From contig OW799233.1 in assembly GCA_941918925.1 (NCBI GenBank), positions 86,124,055 to 86,188,054 of the forward strand: a stretch of 64,000 nucleotides of DNA, in the 5' to 3' direction. Under the pieces are notes generated by a model. The model was given only the letters and a program-made list of their open reading frames with translations, made no database searches and was not told the DNA's origin. Shown here piece by piece: positions 23,620 to 35,086 of this stretch; position 1 is the first letter of the stretch, and each line of letters opens with the position of its first letter. Position numbers and translations under genes: made by a program. This stretch comes from Phyto melanocephala (taxonomy: Eukaryota > Arthropoda > Insecta > Diptera > Rhinophoridae).

Positions 23620-23755
23620 CATATTTTTTTGGGTTCGAGCATAGCTATATCGTCCTTTATGGGGTCTTAAACGCATATTTCGATGTACTACAAACCAAAT
23701 GGCAAAATGAATGTACCACCACACCATTTTTTTGGTGGTGGGTAAAAAAAGAAGA
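23620..23755 (-). mobile_element. F1 terminal fragment
   Basis: Contains the variants 'catagctatatcgtc', 'tttatggggtctta', 'atttcgatgtactacaaacc' and 'ccatttttttggtggtgggta', which match the F1 end at 40.33-40.46 kb. Only this end is present. Confidence 0.65.
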
Positions 23756-23974
23756 GCATTTAAAAGAGCATTTTAATTATAATACATATGTATGTACATA
23801 CTAATTCTCAAATTGGCTATAAGTATTTTTAATCCTTGCTGGTGGTATTAAAGTACCACTTCAAACTTTCTTTAAAAATTTTGCATTCGATAACGTGAAC
23901 AAACTCGAAAACGTTAAATGTCTTGGTAAAACTGAGTTCACATTATCGCGAGTTCATTGTTTAAGCTAAATCGA

Positions 23975-24080
23975 CTTCTTGGTCTTTAGGGATTCATAAC
24001 TTTATTGGGTTGCAAATGAGAAGCGTAGAAGTTACAAGCCGAATAACAAATTTACACTATCGTGTGAAGGGTGTATAAAT
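23975..24080 (+). mobile_element. F2 right-end relic
   Basis: The sequence 'gggattcataactttattgggttgcaaatgag' through 'atcgtgtgaagggtgtataaa' parallels the F2 3' end (cataagctttc...actttatgggg...gtgtgaagggtata). Too diverged to define a start. Confidence 0.45.
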
Positions 24081-24717
24081 AGGAACCAATATAAAATTTA
24101 CCAAAAAAAAAAAATCAAATTAATTTTGGTTAGTTCTTCATTGTTTCATGCTTACTTGCTTCTTGCAAATAAACGCTTATAAAACAGTTAAAAATATTTA
24201 TTTAAAAATGTTGGCTAAATAACGTAGTAAAGTATTTTGTTTGTGTGTTTGATTAATTGCACTGTGCGAATTTAGAAGGTGATATACATCAATCAAGCAT
24301 CAATTGATTGTTTCTTTTCAACTCAGAGAAAATTTCACATAAATGAGTGGATACAAAAAAAGTTAATTAACACTTTTAACTGACTTTAAAAGTTTTAAAC
24401 TAAAACCTAGAAAGAAGATGGTTTTTTGTTCAGGTAAATAATGATTGACAGTTGTTTGTGTATTTTAAATTATTGTTATTATTTTGATTGTTGTGTTATG
24501 TTATGTTTATGTGGCACATTCGTTGTTTTAGTTTGTTATATCTTGTGATTTAATCTTATGATTTTTTTAAGCGTTTTACTAAATTTTAGTTTTGTGATAT
24601 TTGACCATCAGTAAAACAAAAAAACACAAAACCAACGTACTTGAAGCACTTTGTTGCGATTTGTTGCGATTTGTGACTAATTGAATCGTTATGATGTTTA
24701 ATCTTATTGATTTTTTC
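24081..24717. other. Upstream region of Tweedle gene 1
   Basis: AT-rich sequence preceding the TATA box of the Tweedle gene. I recognise no transposon here, so it may contain the gene's native regulatory sequence. No specific binding site can be supported. Confidence 0.35.
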
Positions 24718-24757
24718 TATATAAGCCTTATAATAACGGATAAAGAGACACAGTTTA
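24718..24757 (+). promoter_or_regulatory. Core promoter of Tweedle gene 1
   Basis: TATATAAG at 24718-24725 is followed about 30 bp later by ACACAGTTT (24748-24756), which fits the arthropod CAGT initiator. This spacing is standard and gives a 5' UTR of about 44 bases before the ATG at 24796. Inference from motif and spacing. Confidence 0.6.
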
Positions 24758-24795
24758 ATATACTTCAAAACAAGAAAGAACAAATAAAAAAAATC

Positions 24796-25724
24796 ATGCG
24801 TACCTTTGTGGTAAGTTCTGTTAAAAACAAAAAGAAATATTTATAATATGAAACTGTAGTTAAAAAAAAATTAAAAGTGTTATTTGATATTACTAGGTTA
24901 TGTGCCTTGTGGCTGTAGCTTTTGCTGATAAATTTGGCTACAACTACCATCCCGTAGGCCACTCCAACAGTGGTTTGTCCGTTGGTTTAGGCTCTGGATC
25001 TCTTGGTGGTGGTAATTCCGGTGGTTGGTTGAGTGGCTTAGGTAGTCTAGGTGATGGCAGCAACGTTGGCATCGGTAGTGATAGAATATCCACTGGCTTT
25101 GATGGCATCGCTGGAGGTAGTCGCGGTAGTATCGGTGCCGAATTTGGTGGTAACAACCATGGTGGTATCGGTGGTAACAGTGGTATCCCAAATGGTATTT
25201 CATACGACTCACCCTCATATAATACTCCCGCTGAATTGGAAAAGCAGTTTTATACTTTCTCTGCTCCTGAAGTTGAATTCGATGATGCTGATGCCGCCCA
25301 AAAAATTGCCAGTAGTGTGAAGCAAGGACTCCGTGTTATCTTTATTAAAGGTCCTGAAAACAATGGACTTGAAAATGCTGCCATCGCTTTGGCCAAACAC
25401 TCAGCCGAACAAAAAACTGCCATTTATGTCCTGAATAAACAACCTGAAATTGGAGATCTGGCCACTAAACTTAACGCCATCAACAAGAACGTCAACAACA
25501 AGCCCGAAGTACACTTTGTCAAATACCGCACATCTGAAGATGCAGCCAACGCTCAAAAAGCCATCCAAAGTCAATATGATTCTTTGGGTGGTTCCTCTAA
25601 TTCTCACAATGGTGGTATTGCTCCTGTACTCAATTTTGCTTCGCAAGCTCCTGTTCGCGCTCCTACTGCTCATTCTCCCGGTAATTCTTACTTACCCTCT
25701 TCAATCTTTCGTTTCCGTAATTAG
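24796..25724 (+). CDS. Twdl: Tweedle (DUF243) cuticular protein 1, two exons
   Basis: Structural cuticle protein, secreted by epidermal cells and thought to bind chitin. The coding exons are 24796-24810 and 24897-25724, joined in phase 0 across an 86-bp intron (GTAAGT...TACTAG), giving 280 residues. The start encodes MRTFV, which with exon 2 (VMCLVAVAFA) makes a signal peptide, probably cut before DKFGYNY. Residues about 25-105 are Gly/Ser-rich. The DUF243 domain follows from about residue 113: FYTFSAPEVEF, LRVIFIKGPENNG, KTAIYVLNKQ, KPEVHFVKYRT. The C-terminus is Ser/Pro-rich and ends FRFRN. The tiny first exon carrying only the first few codons is typical of insect cuticle genes. AATAAA at 25728-25733 almost abuts the stop. 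Closest paralogue seen is the gene at 61 kb. Exact Drosophila orthologue is not assigned. Confidence 0.95.
24811..24896 (+). other. Intron 1 of Tweedle gene 1
   Basis: GTAAGT donor at 24811 and TACTAG acceptor ending at 24896. Splicing here joins the signal-peptide start MRTFV to VMCLVAVAFA. Without it the exon-2 frame would begin at an internal Met and lack a proper signal peptide. Confidence 0.9.
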
Positions 25725-26378
25725 GATAATAAAGATGGTCCGTTTTAAAGAAGTGGTTGATTTAAGAGCATTATTTTCTCTTTTGATTAATTTTAAATAC
25801 GACTGATTTGTTAAGATTTATTTTGTTGACTACTAAGTAGAAGATTTGATATAAAAAAAATTATTTTAAAATCTTTAAATTATTAAAAAGCCAGTGCAGT
25901 TCAAAATTGACTTTAAATTGCTCCTTATATGTATTGCTGTATGTAACCCATAAGTTTAGAGTAATTTGTTTGTATATGCAGGCAAAGAAAATCCATTGTA
26001 GTGACATAATCATGTCGCACAGTAGTGCCTTTTGAGTTTTTTCATTGCAAAAGTCATAATTTTTTAAACAAATGAGTTAAAAGGCATTTTAGAGATAATT
26101 GCTTAGCCTATGAAATGTGTGTGTGAAAATGGTTTTGGGCCTTTTAGGTGCCTGCTTATGGGTTATCAAAGTTTAAATTTGTGAAAAAATCAATAAAATA
26201 AAATTAATGTTTTTAATTTTTTGTTTCTTTTTAAAGGCTTTTATAGTTTAAAATTATTCTAGAAAATATTAGCAAATTTTTTTGTTCTTTCTTTTCCAAT
26301 TATTTGTTAAATATTGCTTATAATCCATGAAAGAAGGTGTATCTAAAAAACTAATAATTTCTGAACTCTAATTATTTT
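25725..26378. other. 3' flank of Tweedle gene 1
   Basis: Begins with AATAAA (25728), a candidate poly(A) signal. A second candidate (CAATAAAATAAAAT) lies near 26190. No other gene was recognised. Confidence 0.45.
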
Positions 26379-27090
26379 CTAACTCATTTCTTGACTTTGC
26401 ATGCTACAGTGATGAAATAGTTTAATCGAAAGATGCGGTTGGAAGATGTCTTCATTTTGTCTCACCCTTGTTGATCCAAATGCGTTCAACAATCTATATT
26501 TTTTATAATATTTGTTTAGTGACTCCTTTGCTTCTTCAGAAAGTTTTCTAACTGGAACAGTCTGATATTCAATTATATCCTTGGCATGCGACAATATATT
26601 ATGAACTGTCGTTGTTAACTTTTCTGTGAATATAATTTTGCTAAAATTCATGCAGTTTTTAAAGTATAGTCTCCATACTTTTCAGAATCGACTTTCTCCA
26701 TGCAGTTTAAAACATTCACGATTATTTTCAATCTTTTAACGATTTGGTTGTTTATTCCGGTGATTCGAGTTACAGACAGCATCATCATTATCAGAAAGTC
26801 GCCTCATAGAGATTCCATCGTTTGAATATCCGTATTCGTACTTGGGACAGTCTACTTTTAATCCATTGAAAAACTCCTCCTGTGCTCGATCCTTTCTTAT
26901 CTTTTTTTATGTATTTTTATCAATGTGTTCCCCCTGTTGTAGAAGCGTTTACGCTAATTTTAACAGGAACGCTATACACCAGGACAGTATCATTACCAAG
27001 ACAGTCCTGCTGTTTGGAGATGAATCTCTCAGTCGTACGTTTGCTTTTCTCCATTTTGAGTTTAGACTGGCATACACCATGAAAATTTAA
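26379..27090 (-). pseudogene. Transposon-associated gene relic ('LSEEA' family)
   Basis: On the minus strand, about 26890-26780 reads FFNGLKVDCPKYEYGYSNDG, then SMRRLSDNDD. After interruptions comes TTTVHNILSHAKDI (26620-26580), PVRKLSEEAKESLNKYYKKY (26560-26500) and NEDIF. The block order SNDG-x2-xRR / TVHxILxH / LSEEAxExxNK / NEDIF matches a gene family repeatedly found in arthropod genomes as transposon cargo, but I cannot name it. Stops and frameshifts make it a pseudogene. Plus-strand frames here are shadows. Confidence 0.5.
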
Positions 27091-27498
27091 TTTTTGCTTC
27101 TCTGTATATTGCCTTAACTGTTAAGTTCCACGAAATTTTTTATTGTGGTTGACTTCTTAAAAAGATGAAATAATTTAAGGTTGTTTAACATAGTGTTTAA
27201 AATGTCTTAATTACCTGTCTCGCCAACTTCTAGTCGTAGACTAATCCCAGGATTATTGTTGTTTTCAAACATATAGTCTAATCTACCTATTACCTGTATA
27301 CATATGGACTTAGATTAAGTTATGTAATCAGTTTGATATCATGTGAAAATCCGAACAAGATTTGTGCCAACCTGAATTGCATGTTTGGCTATTTGTATGC
27401 CAAGGCAATTTCCATATTAGATGCAAACCTCTATTTGTACATCCTTTGTCTTCAAGCATTACAGAATAAAAAACGAAATTCTTGTATCTTAACAATAA
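27091..27498. other. Intergenic, nothing recognised
   Basis: No supported feature before the SINE. Confidence 0.35.
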
Positions 27499-27510
27499 CA
27501 ATAAGAATGG

Positions 27511-27708
27511 CTGCCCTGGTGGACTAGTCAAACTAGTTTGGGGGTTGCGGGTTCGATTCCCGCCAGAGACTCTGGACTGGTCTGCCTCTCTTTCTCTTCT
27601 ATTCTAACTATTCTATTAATATAATGCGCATTACATGCCAATTGGGCATAAGTGTATACCTTTCGTGGGTTTGGGCTTTTAGTGCCCCTCCTTTTCAACC
27701 TAACCTAA
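27511..27708 (+). mobile_element. tRNA-derived SINE sharing a LINE tail
   Basis: The 5' part has pol III promoter-like boxes: TGGTGGACTAGT (A box) and GGGTTCGATTCCC (B box), with a tRNA-like layout. It lacks a complete cloverleaf acceptor, so it is not a functional tRNA gene. The 3' part (about 27628-27708) is nearly identical to the 3' tail of the LINE remnant at 22.27-22.35 kb on the minus strand. Imperfect flanking direct repeats CAATAAGAATGG (27499) and CAATAAAATGG (27709) look like a target duplication. Confidence 0.72.
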
Positions 27709-27719
27709 CAATAAAATGG

Positions 27720-29447
27720 GGTTTCGAGGTTATATGCAAAAAATGCCTGCTAAACATTTTTGGAACCATGTCTTTTTTAAAAATCTTACCTTTAGCAAAA
27801 CATGGGACATAAGGTAAAGGATTAAACAAAGAACTTACTTCGAAAATATGTCAAATATAGAAACTTATAGTTTTTTTTTATTTTCCATCGAAGGTGAGAA
27901 ATATTGAAAAAATGGATAGTTGATAAATATAGATTTACATGGACAAACACAAAGCAAATAGTAAAAATAATTATATTATTTTCTTAATAAATACATCTAG
28001 CAATATAATAAAAAAGGGGCGGTTCATTACCTACTATTTTAGATACTGTATCCTAAACGGGCCAAATTACCTAAAAGGTATGTTTTTTTTTAAACTAAAA
28101 ATCAGTCAATTCTAAACGGAAAATCTGATTATAAAACAAATAGCATATTTGGAGTTAGTGGACAATATTCTGTAAATGGGTTTATACAATATTTTTTGGG
28201 CATATAAATATTTTGATTTTTGCAACCTCACTTGATCTACAGGCGACACTGTGCCACGGTAATAGTATATTCTCTTTATCAAAATTTGGTTATCGTTAAC
28301 ATTTAATAGCTATTTTTCCAATAATCAAGTTTTTGTTTAAATTTAATCATTTAATATTTAAATTTCATGAGTTTTCGATATGGTTGTCTCTTAAAGATAG
28401 TATGTTTAACAAAATTATTATGACAAAAATAGTATGTGATGCCTTGGCAAAAATAACAAAATATATAAAGGCTTTTAAAATTTTCGAAAATTTTTGAACA
28501 AATTAAATAAATAGTATAAATGAACTATTTAATATTAAAAAAATTAAGAGGACTTATTCGGGTCTGCTGAATCTGATGATTTTTTCTATAATGTAGGTAT
28601 AATAACCTATGTACATATGGATATAGGTCAAGATTTTAGATTTACTTTTATAAGCCAATTTAACTAAATCGTTTGAACGACAACGTTTTTTTTACATAAT
28701 AAACTACTAGTCAGTCAAGCGCTTAATTTGTTACCCATATTGATGGGGTAAAGAAAAAAAAATATCCGCAATTTTGTGTAAGGCGCCATCTTGGATTTTG
28801 CAATTTTTATAGTTTACTGTGTTTTTGCAGAATTCTACTGGTCAAGCCCTCGTATTTGATACTAAAATTAAAGGTTTGAGAGTTTGACCCATATGTAGAT
28901 TCTTTTACTCCATTTTGTATTGGCGGCCATTATGGATTTAAATGATTCTACTGAATATTTTACTTTGCTGGTCAATCACGGGTTCATACTCATTTGTCCA
29001 CAAAACCTCGAATTTAGTAAATTTAAGTAAAAGACTGCTGTATATTGTTGCTTAAATCTTAGTAATTTCAAACCCATTTTCTTAGTTCTTCTTAGAAGTA
29101 ATTTTCGAACTACAGCTTGCAAGTTGTAGTATTTAACGTGTGCAAAAATCAAACAGGAACTTTAGCAACTTGAAATAATAAAAAATATACATTTAAAAAA
29201 TATATTTTGCCTATAACTTTGCTGAATAGTGACCGATTTGTTCAAAACCTTTTTACGAATAACCCTGGACATATCGTTATATAAATAGTAGCAAATGTAA
29301 CAACAAATTATCTTAGAGAAGAAAATTGTTTATTTTTATGGTACAAATATGGAACAAAGCAGAGACAGTCGTGTGCTGATATCTCAAATAGTTATGGGGC
29401 AATTTTGATAGACTTTAATAGCAATTCATTCTCAGAAATTAAAAAAA
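27720..29447. other. Intergenic, nothing recognised
   Basis: About 1.7 kb of AT-rich DNA with no supported open frame, repeat terminus or RNA gene. Confidence 0.35.
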
Positions 29448-30275
29448 AACAAGTAACAGTGCTATATTCGGCCATGCTGAATCTTATATACCCTTCACAG
29501 CGTGTAGTCATGCAAAAACAATTGTTTGTATCACTATTCATCATATAAAATACGTTCATACGTATGTATGTATGTTTCTAAAAAAATATATTAAAAAAAA
29601 AAAACAATAACAAAAATGACAAAAAAAAATTAAAAAAAAATATATAAAAAAAATAAAAATATAAAATAAAAAAATTATATAAAATTTTTTTTTTTGGCTC
29701 AGCTGGGATTCGATGATACGTTTATTCTAACCAGTATACATGTATGTTGTTCTTGTAATTGTGAAAAAAACGAGGTGGTCGTGGTTTTTTGCTCATATCT
29801 CAGAAAGTTATGCTGAATTTCAATAGCGATTCATTCCCGGATATTTCCAAAAGATTGATACCATACACAGATCTGAGGAACATATAGTTGCTTCTAAAAG
29901 TTGATTTCAACCAACACACGGACAGACTGTCAGAGCTTAATCGACTCCTCTATTCAAAAGCTTTTAGAATATATAAACTTTACGGGGTCGGAAATTAAAA
30001 TTGTAGAAATTACAAACGAAATGACAAAGCTTTATATACCCTTGTGCACCACAGGTGAAGGGTTTAATAACATACATACAGATTTCTACAACATTTGGGG
30101 GCTTCTTAAAGTTAATTTCAATCAATTAACGGACATACGGACATTGCTTAGTTTACTCCCACAGTCATAAGCTTTTATTAAATGTATTCTTTATGGGTCG
30201 GAAATGAGTATTGTAGAAATTACAAATGGAATAACAAAGATATATATACGCTTGGCAACACTGGTGAAGGGTAAG
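29448..30275 (+). mobile_element. Repeat family F2, copy C, with duplicated right end
   Basis: Starts AACAAGTAACAGTGCTATAT with the Cys-free hairpin TTCGGCCATGCTGAA (one mismatch), A-rich core (29580-29690), and TTTGGCTCAGCTGGGATTCG. A first right end lies at about 30050-30067 (GGTGAAGGGTTTAATA). A second, shorter copy of the right-end block follows to about 30275 (TTATGGGTCGGAAATGAGTA...GGTGAAGGGTAAGTATAA). So the terminal ~200 bp are tandemly duplicated. More diverged than copies A and B. Confidence 0.65.
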
Positions 30276-30904
30276 TATAACAATTAACTTTAATTATTAT
30301 ACCCGCCACCAAAAAAATGGTGGGGGTATATTCATTTTGTCATTCCGTTTGTAACACATCGAAATATCCATTTTAGACCCCATAAAGTATATATATTCTG
30401 AATCAGGGTTTGATTTGATGACGATCTAGCTATGTCCGTCCGTCTGTCCGTCTGTTGAAAGCACGATAGAGGTCGCACCGAAATAGCTAGGGGGCTCAAA
30501 TTTTGCCAGAATCTTTCTTATAGACAAGGTTTGTTTGGTATTGAAAATGGGCTAAATCGGAATATTAGGAAGAGAGTTATAGCTCGAAAAGCAAGAGTAG
30601 GTCGAAAAAACCGTGTCCTACGAACATCGAATAAAATGGAATTGTGTCCAAACGGATTAACGTAGACTCATGAAACTTCGAATATATATTTCCTGAGTAA
30701 AAACAATATTATTCCTTGAAAATTATCTAAATCTATGCATTAGGAGAGGAGTTATCGATCAATATGTACGAAAATTTATACCGCACAGTGTATTTTTCGG
30801 TATATTTAAAAACAAAAACGCCATAAAAGCAACAAAATTGGATGTACGACTCTGAAATTTTGCACACTTTGCTTTTTGGTGAGGGGCTTTTTTGTAACGG
30901 AAAA

Positions 30905-31930
30905 TCAATATGCCACGCCCACTTTTGCGCCCACCTCTTATATAACGTTTTAGCTAAAATTCATATAATTTCGCTATTAATAAAGATTTTGGAATAATAA
31001 TGGGCTATATTGAAACACCTAAGTTGTACTCATTCGCAAAAATAACTTTGACACGCCTACTATAACGCCCACTTATCACGTTATCTACCGTTATTAAAAT
31101 TTAAAAGCTCATAAAACCGCTAAAATTAGAGGTATGATGATAAAATTTGCTACGTATATCCCCCTAGGCAATCTCATTACTCTGCCAGAAAAATAAGGTG
31201 CCACGCCCACTTTTACGCCCACCTCCCATATAACGCTTTACCTAAAATTCATATTATTTCTCTATTAATAAAAATTTTGGAATAATAAAGGGCTATATTG
31301 AAACATCTAAGCTGTACTCATTCGCAAAAACAACTTTGACACGCCTACTATAACGCCCACTTTTCACGTTATCTACCGTTAATGAAATTTAAAAGTTCAT
31401 AAAACCACCAAAATTAGAGGTATGATGATCAAATTTGCTACGTATAGCCCCCTAGGCAATGTCATTACTGTGCCAGAAAATTAAGGGGCCACGCCCACTT
31501 TTACGCTAACCTCCCATATAACGCTTGACCTGAAATTCATATAATTTCTCTATTAATAAAAATTTTGGAATAATAAAGGGGTATATTGAAACATCTCAGT
31601 TGTACTCATTCGCAAATACAACTTTGACACGCCTACTATAACGCGCACTTTTCACGTTATTTACCGTTAATGAAATTTAAAAGCTCATAAAACCGCCAAA
31701 TTTAGAGGTTTGATGATCAAATTTGCTACGTATATCCTTCTAATCAATGTAATTGTTGTGCCAAAAAGTTTAGGTGACACGTCCACTTTAACGCCTACCT
31801 CCCATATAACGGTTTATCTTAAATTCATGTAATTTCTCTATTAACAAAGTTTTTGGGAAAATAAAGGACTATATTGAAATATCTAAGTTGTATTTATTAG
31901 CAGACTCTTTATTGACACGCCTACTTTAAC
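30905..31930 (+). repeat. ~289-bp tandem units in F1 copy a
   Basis: The block CCACGCCCACTTTT(A/G)CG recurs at about 30911, 31201 and 31490, with a diverged fourth at about 31770. Each unit also has ACACGCCTACTATAACGCCC and AGAGGTATGATGATAAAATT segments. Confidence 0.82.
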
Positions 31931-31989
31931 GCCCACTTTCATTGAAAGACAACATTTACAAAAGCATTTTAGTAGCATATCGAAGTATC

Positions 31990-32549
31990 TGATGGTCCAA
32001 ATTTTCAATGACAATGTTGATGCTCAATTGCTGGGCATGATGATGAGGCGATGTTGACTGCTGTTTTGCCACACTATCGCAAAAACCAGCAGTGGTTCCC
32101 ATTCAACGAACTAAGAAGGCAGGATTATGTTGATCAAAAGAATTACGAAGTGCATAAAATGCATTTTGTTTTGAACGCCCATTTTCATAAAAAAACCTGA
32201 ATATTAAACCTGAAAATTAATTTACAAGTAATTAATTAATAATAATTAATTAATTAATTAATAATTAATAATAATGAATTTTCCTGAAGATGCTACACGA
32301 AAGAGTACAAAATATTGAGAATTTAAATACAAAAATTGGATATTTAAATATGAAAATTTAAAAAAAGAGATCAACTAAAATAAATAATTAAATCTGAATA
32401 ACTTTAACGCGTTGCTCATTTAGGTATCTTTCCACTGTTCAAATTAAGTTAGTCTGAGATTGAGAAATGTCAAATGAAATGCAAAAAAAAACTTGTTGCT
32501 TATGTGTGGTTCACCTTCAACAGGGGCCCCTAAAAATTAACTACCCTCT
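31990..32549 (-). mobile_element. Mariner M1 relic nested in F1 copy a
   Basis: The right end TTAACTACCCTC (ends 32549) is the M1 terminal repeat. The interior contains the reverse complement of the M1 N-terminal coding block (gcgttgctcatttaggtatc) and C-terminal part. A TA-rich insertion of about 60 bp at 32220-32280 is private to this copy. The left M1 terminus is lost, as in F1 copy c. Confidence 0.6.
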
Positions 32550-32693
32550 ATAAAGAAAGTAATACATATTTTATTTTAAAAAGATTATTCCATAGTGATT
32601 AACAAAATAATAAATATTGCGCTTTAAATGTACACAAAATTGGTGGTGGGTATAAAAGATTCGGCACAGCCGAATATAGTGCTCTTACTTGTT

Positions 32694-34541
32694 TTTAATT
32701 TCATTTAAATTTAGGCGATAATGACAGAATATCTAGGAAAAGTTATTTATCCGATACTGGCTAAGTGGAATACGTTTTCGAATCCAGCTACGGTTTCATC
32801 AACAGCACTCTTTTGATCAGAACTACAAGTTTTGTGTGTAAATATCAACTATTTAATCCAGTATTGTATTTAATTTTCATTTAATTATTTTTGTTGTGAT
32901 ACCTCTTGTTTGGTAGTTCCATTCAAGATGCAGATTAATAAAAACTAATTATTTTCACTGAATTTTATGGACAGAACAATTGTAATAGTTTAAAAAACAT
33001 TAATAAAAATAATACTTTTTATTATGCGAAAAGTATATCTTAAAGTTTTCAATATAGAAATACATTCATTGGTCAGTGCAACCAAATTGACTTGCAGATC
33101 TTCTTCATATTATGACTAAAAAAGCCTTAAATTGTCTTATCTTGACTTAAGTTGGTTTGCCAAAAGTCGACATAAATTATTTTGTGAATTAATAACAGGT
33201 CAAGAATTAACTGAAATACAGCTAATAAATTTATCACCGTCTGCTGGAAATGCCATAATTAAATCAGTAGAAGAATTATAACAACGATTTATGTTATTTA
33301 TGTATTTTTAATAAACTCGTGTAGCGCCTAAAGACAAAAATGCGTGCATGAGATGAAGCTTCCTTGTTAAAAAAAAGTATTTAGTGTTACCTAAAAAATA
33401 TGGTAATAAATGTGGAACTAATAATTTATTATTCAAAATTATTTCAATCTTCGAAATTATTTGTGATGAGGAGTTGGTTCTCAGAATATTTTTTTAGTTA
33501 AATAAAATTAATGTTATACGCGGAAATGGTGGGCTTCATTTAAAAATTTCCATTATGAATTTTAATTTAATAATTTTTTTTTAGTTTTAACATATTTGTT
33601 TCAATCACTGGAATTCATAATTTAAAATTGTGACTAAAAATGATTTTTTTTCGTAGCGAAAATAAAATTATTTCATGTTATTTCAGCGACTTTATCAATT
33701 ATAACTATTGCTATATCTGGTAACTTATTTAAAATCTAGTTGTTCCGTTAAACTCCTATATGTTTAAACAATAATTCTTAAAAAATATAAAATAATTCAA
33801 AATCATAACGATAACTTTATACGATATCATATTTTGATAATTGTTTATAATTTGGAGGGCGCCCAAATATAAAAAGAAAATATTATTATTTGGCAATTAA
33901 TAAGTAAGCTCTAAACGAATACAAGAACTCAGCTCTTGTAAATTACATAAACAATTCAATAGATTCGTTTAATTAGTTGATTACCAATTTTGACCACAGA
34001 TCTTATAAAGGAAATAATTTAATATTTTTAGAAAACTGTGTGTAAAGTATACATATACCGATGTCGGAATTTTATTTGTCTGAGCCCCACAAAACGATTT
34101 CCATTTCCAGATATCAAGATAGCCGAAATTTGAGCTGAATTAAATGACGTTGTGTAGCTCGTCGCTCAAAGATTGAAAAATTTTAATTTTTGTCCAAAAA
34201 GCTGACATATGAAGCCATAACTCCAGTACGGTAAAAAAAATCACGCCTAATATCTCAAAAGAAAGGAAATGCTGTTTCTAAAAATTATGTTATGTTATTT
34301 TAATTTAAACAGCGTTACAACAGCCTTTGGTGACCTGGCACCACCAAGATCTACATAAATTTTATTATTTAAAAAGTTTGACAAATATACAAAACTTTAA
34401 AAAAAAAAAATAAAGAAATAATAAATGTAAGTTCAAAAATATTAATAAAAAAGTGCAAATAAAGGTAAGAACAACCTAAAAAATTTATCAAAAATTTGTA
34501 TAAGGAAAGAGCAACGATTGCTCATTTTATTTGTAGTCATA
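32694..34541. other. Intergenic, nothing recognised
   Basis: About 1.8 kb of AT-rich DNA without a supported feature, up to the TIR element. Confidence 0.35.
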
Positions 34542-35086
34542 ATATCTGTGGACTTTTGACAAAACAACCTCTTTCAAAAACTGCAATTTTACAGGAGAAC
34601 GAAAAAACTGTTAAAATATCTAACAACTTTGATTTTGAAATATTTTGTGAAAAGGTGGAAGTGTAGTTTTAAATTTAACTACTAAATTGAATTGAAGATA
34701 TCAAAAATACTATTCTAGTGCCAACAGATTCTCAGAAAAATTTAGAATAAAAAGATAGGATGTTTTGTCGAAATTGTTTTTAACAAAAAAATTAACTTAC
34801 ATTACACGAGTTGTTTTGTAAAAATGGTTTTAAACAAAAACGTAATTCATATTTTGCGCTTATCTCAAGGCAAGTTTTTTTGTTAAAATGGAACTAATAA
34901 AAAAAGTAGAAATAGGTTATTTTAAAAAATATTATTATATTTAATAAAACATAAATTTGAATTCAATTAGACAATATTGGTACAAAATTATATTTCTGTA
35001 GGGGAAACAAATTTTAAGTTAAAAAAAAGCGTTCAAAAGGAAGGAAATAAAAACTGTAACTCTACACATTTAAAAGCATAATATTA

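Larger units (their letters stand above)
30297..32693 (+). mobile_element. Repeat family F1, copy a (~2.4 kb composite element)
   Basis: Left end TATACCCGCCACC with a CCACCAAAAAAATGGTGG hairpin, then GTCATTCCGTTTGTAACACA and GTCCGTCCGTCTGTCCGTCT. The middle contains four ~289-bp tandem units. A mariner relic (M1) follows. The right end is TTGGTGGTGGGTATAAAAGA, the ATTCGGCACAGCCGAAT hairpin and GCTCTTACTTGTT. No open frame. The right end is shared, as reverse complement, with the F2 left end. Transposon class is not determined. Confidence 0.75.

Noticed and set aside
25051..25320. Alternative frames over Tweedle gene 1 (both strands)
   Set aside because: Shadows produced by the Gly-rich codon pattern of the real gene.
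27511..27585. A functional tRNA gene (B-box-like GGGTTCGATTCCC)
   Set aside because: No complete acceptor or anticodon stem can be drawn, and the sequence runs into a LINE-type tail, so a tRNA-derived SINE fits better.
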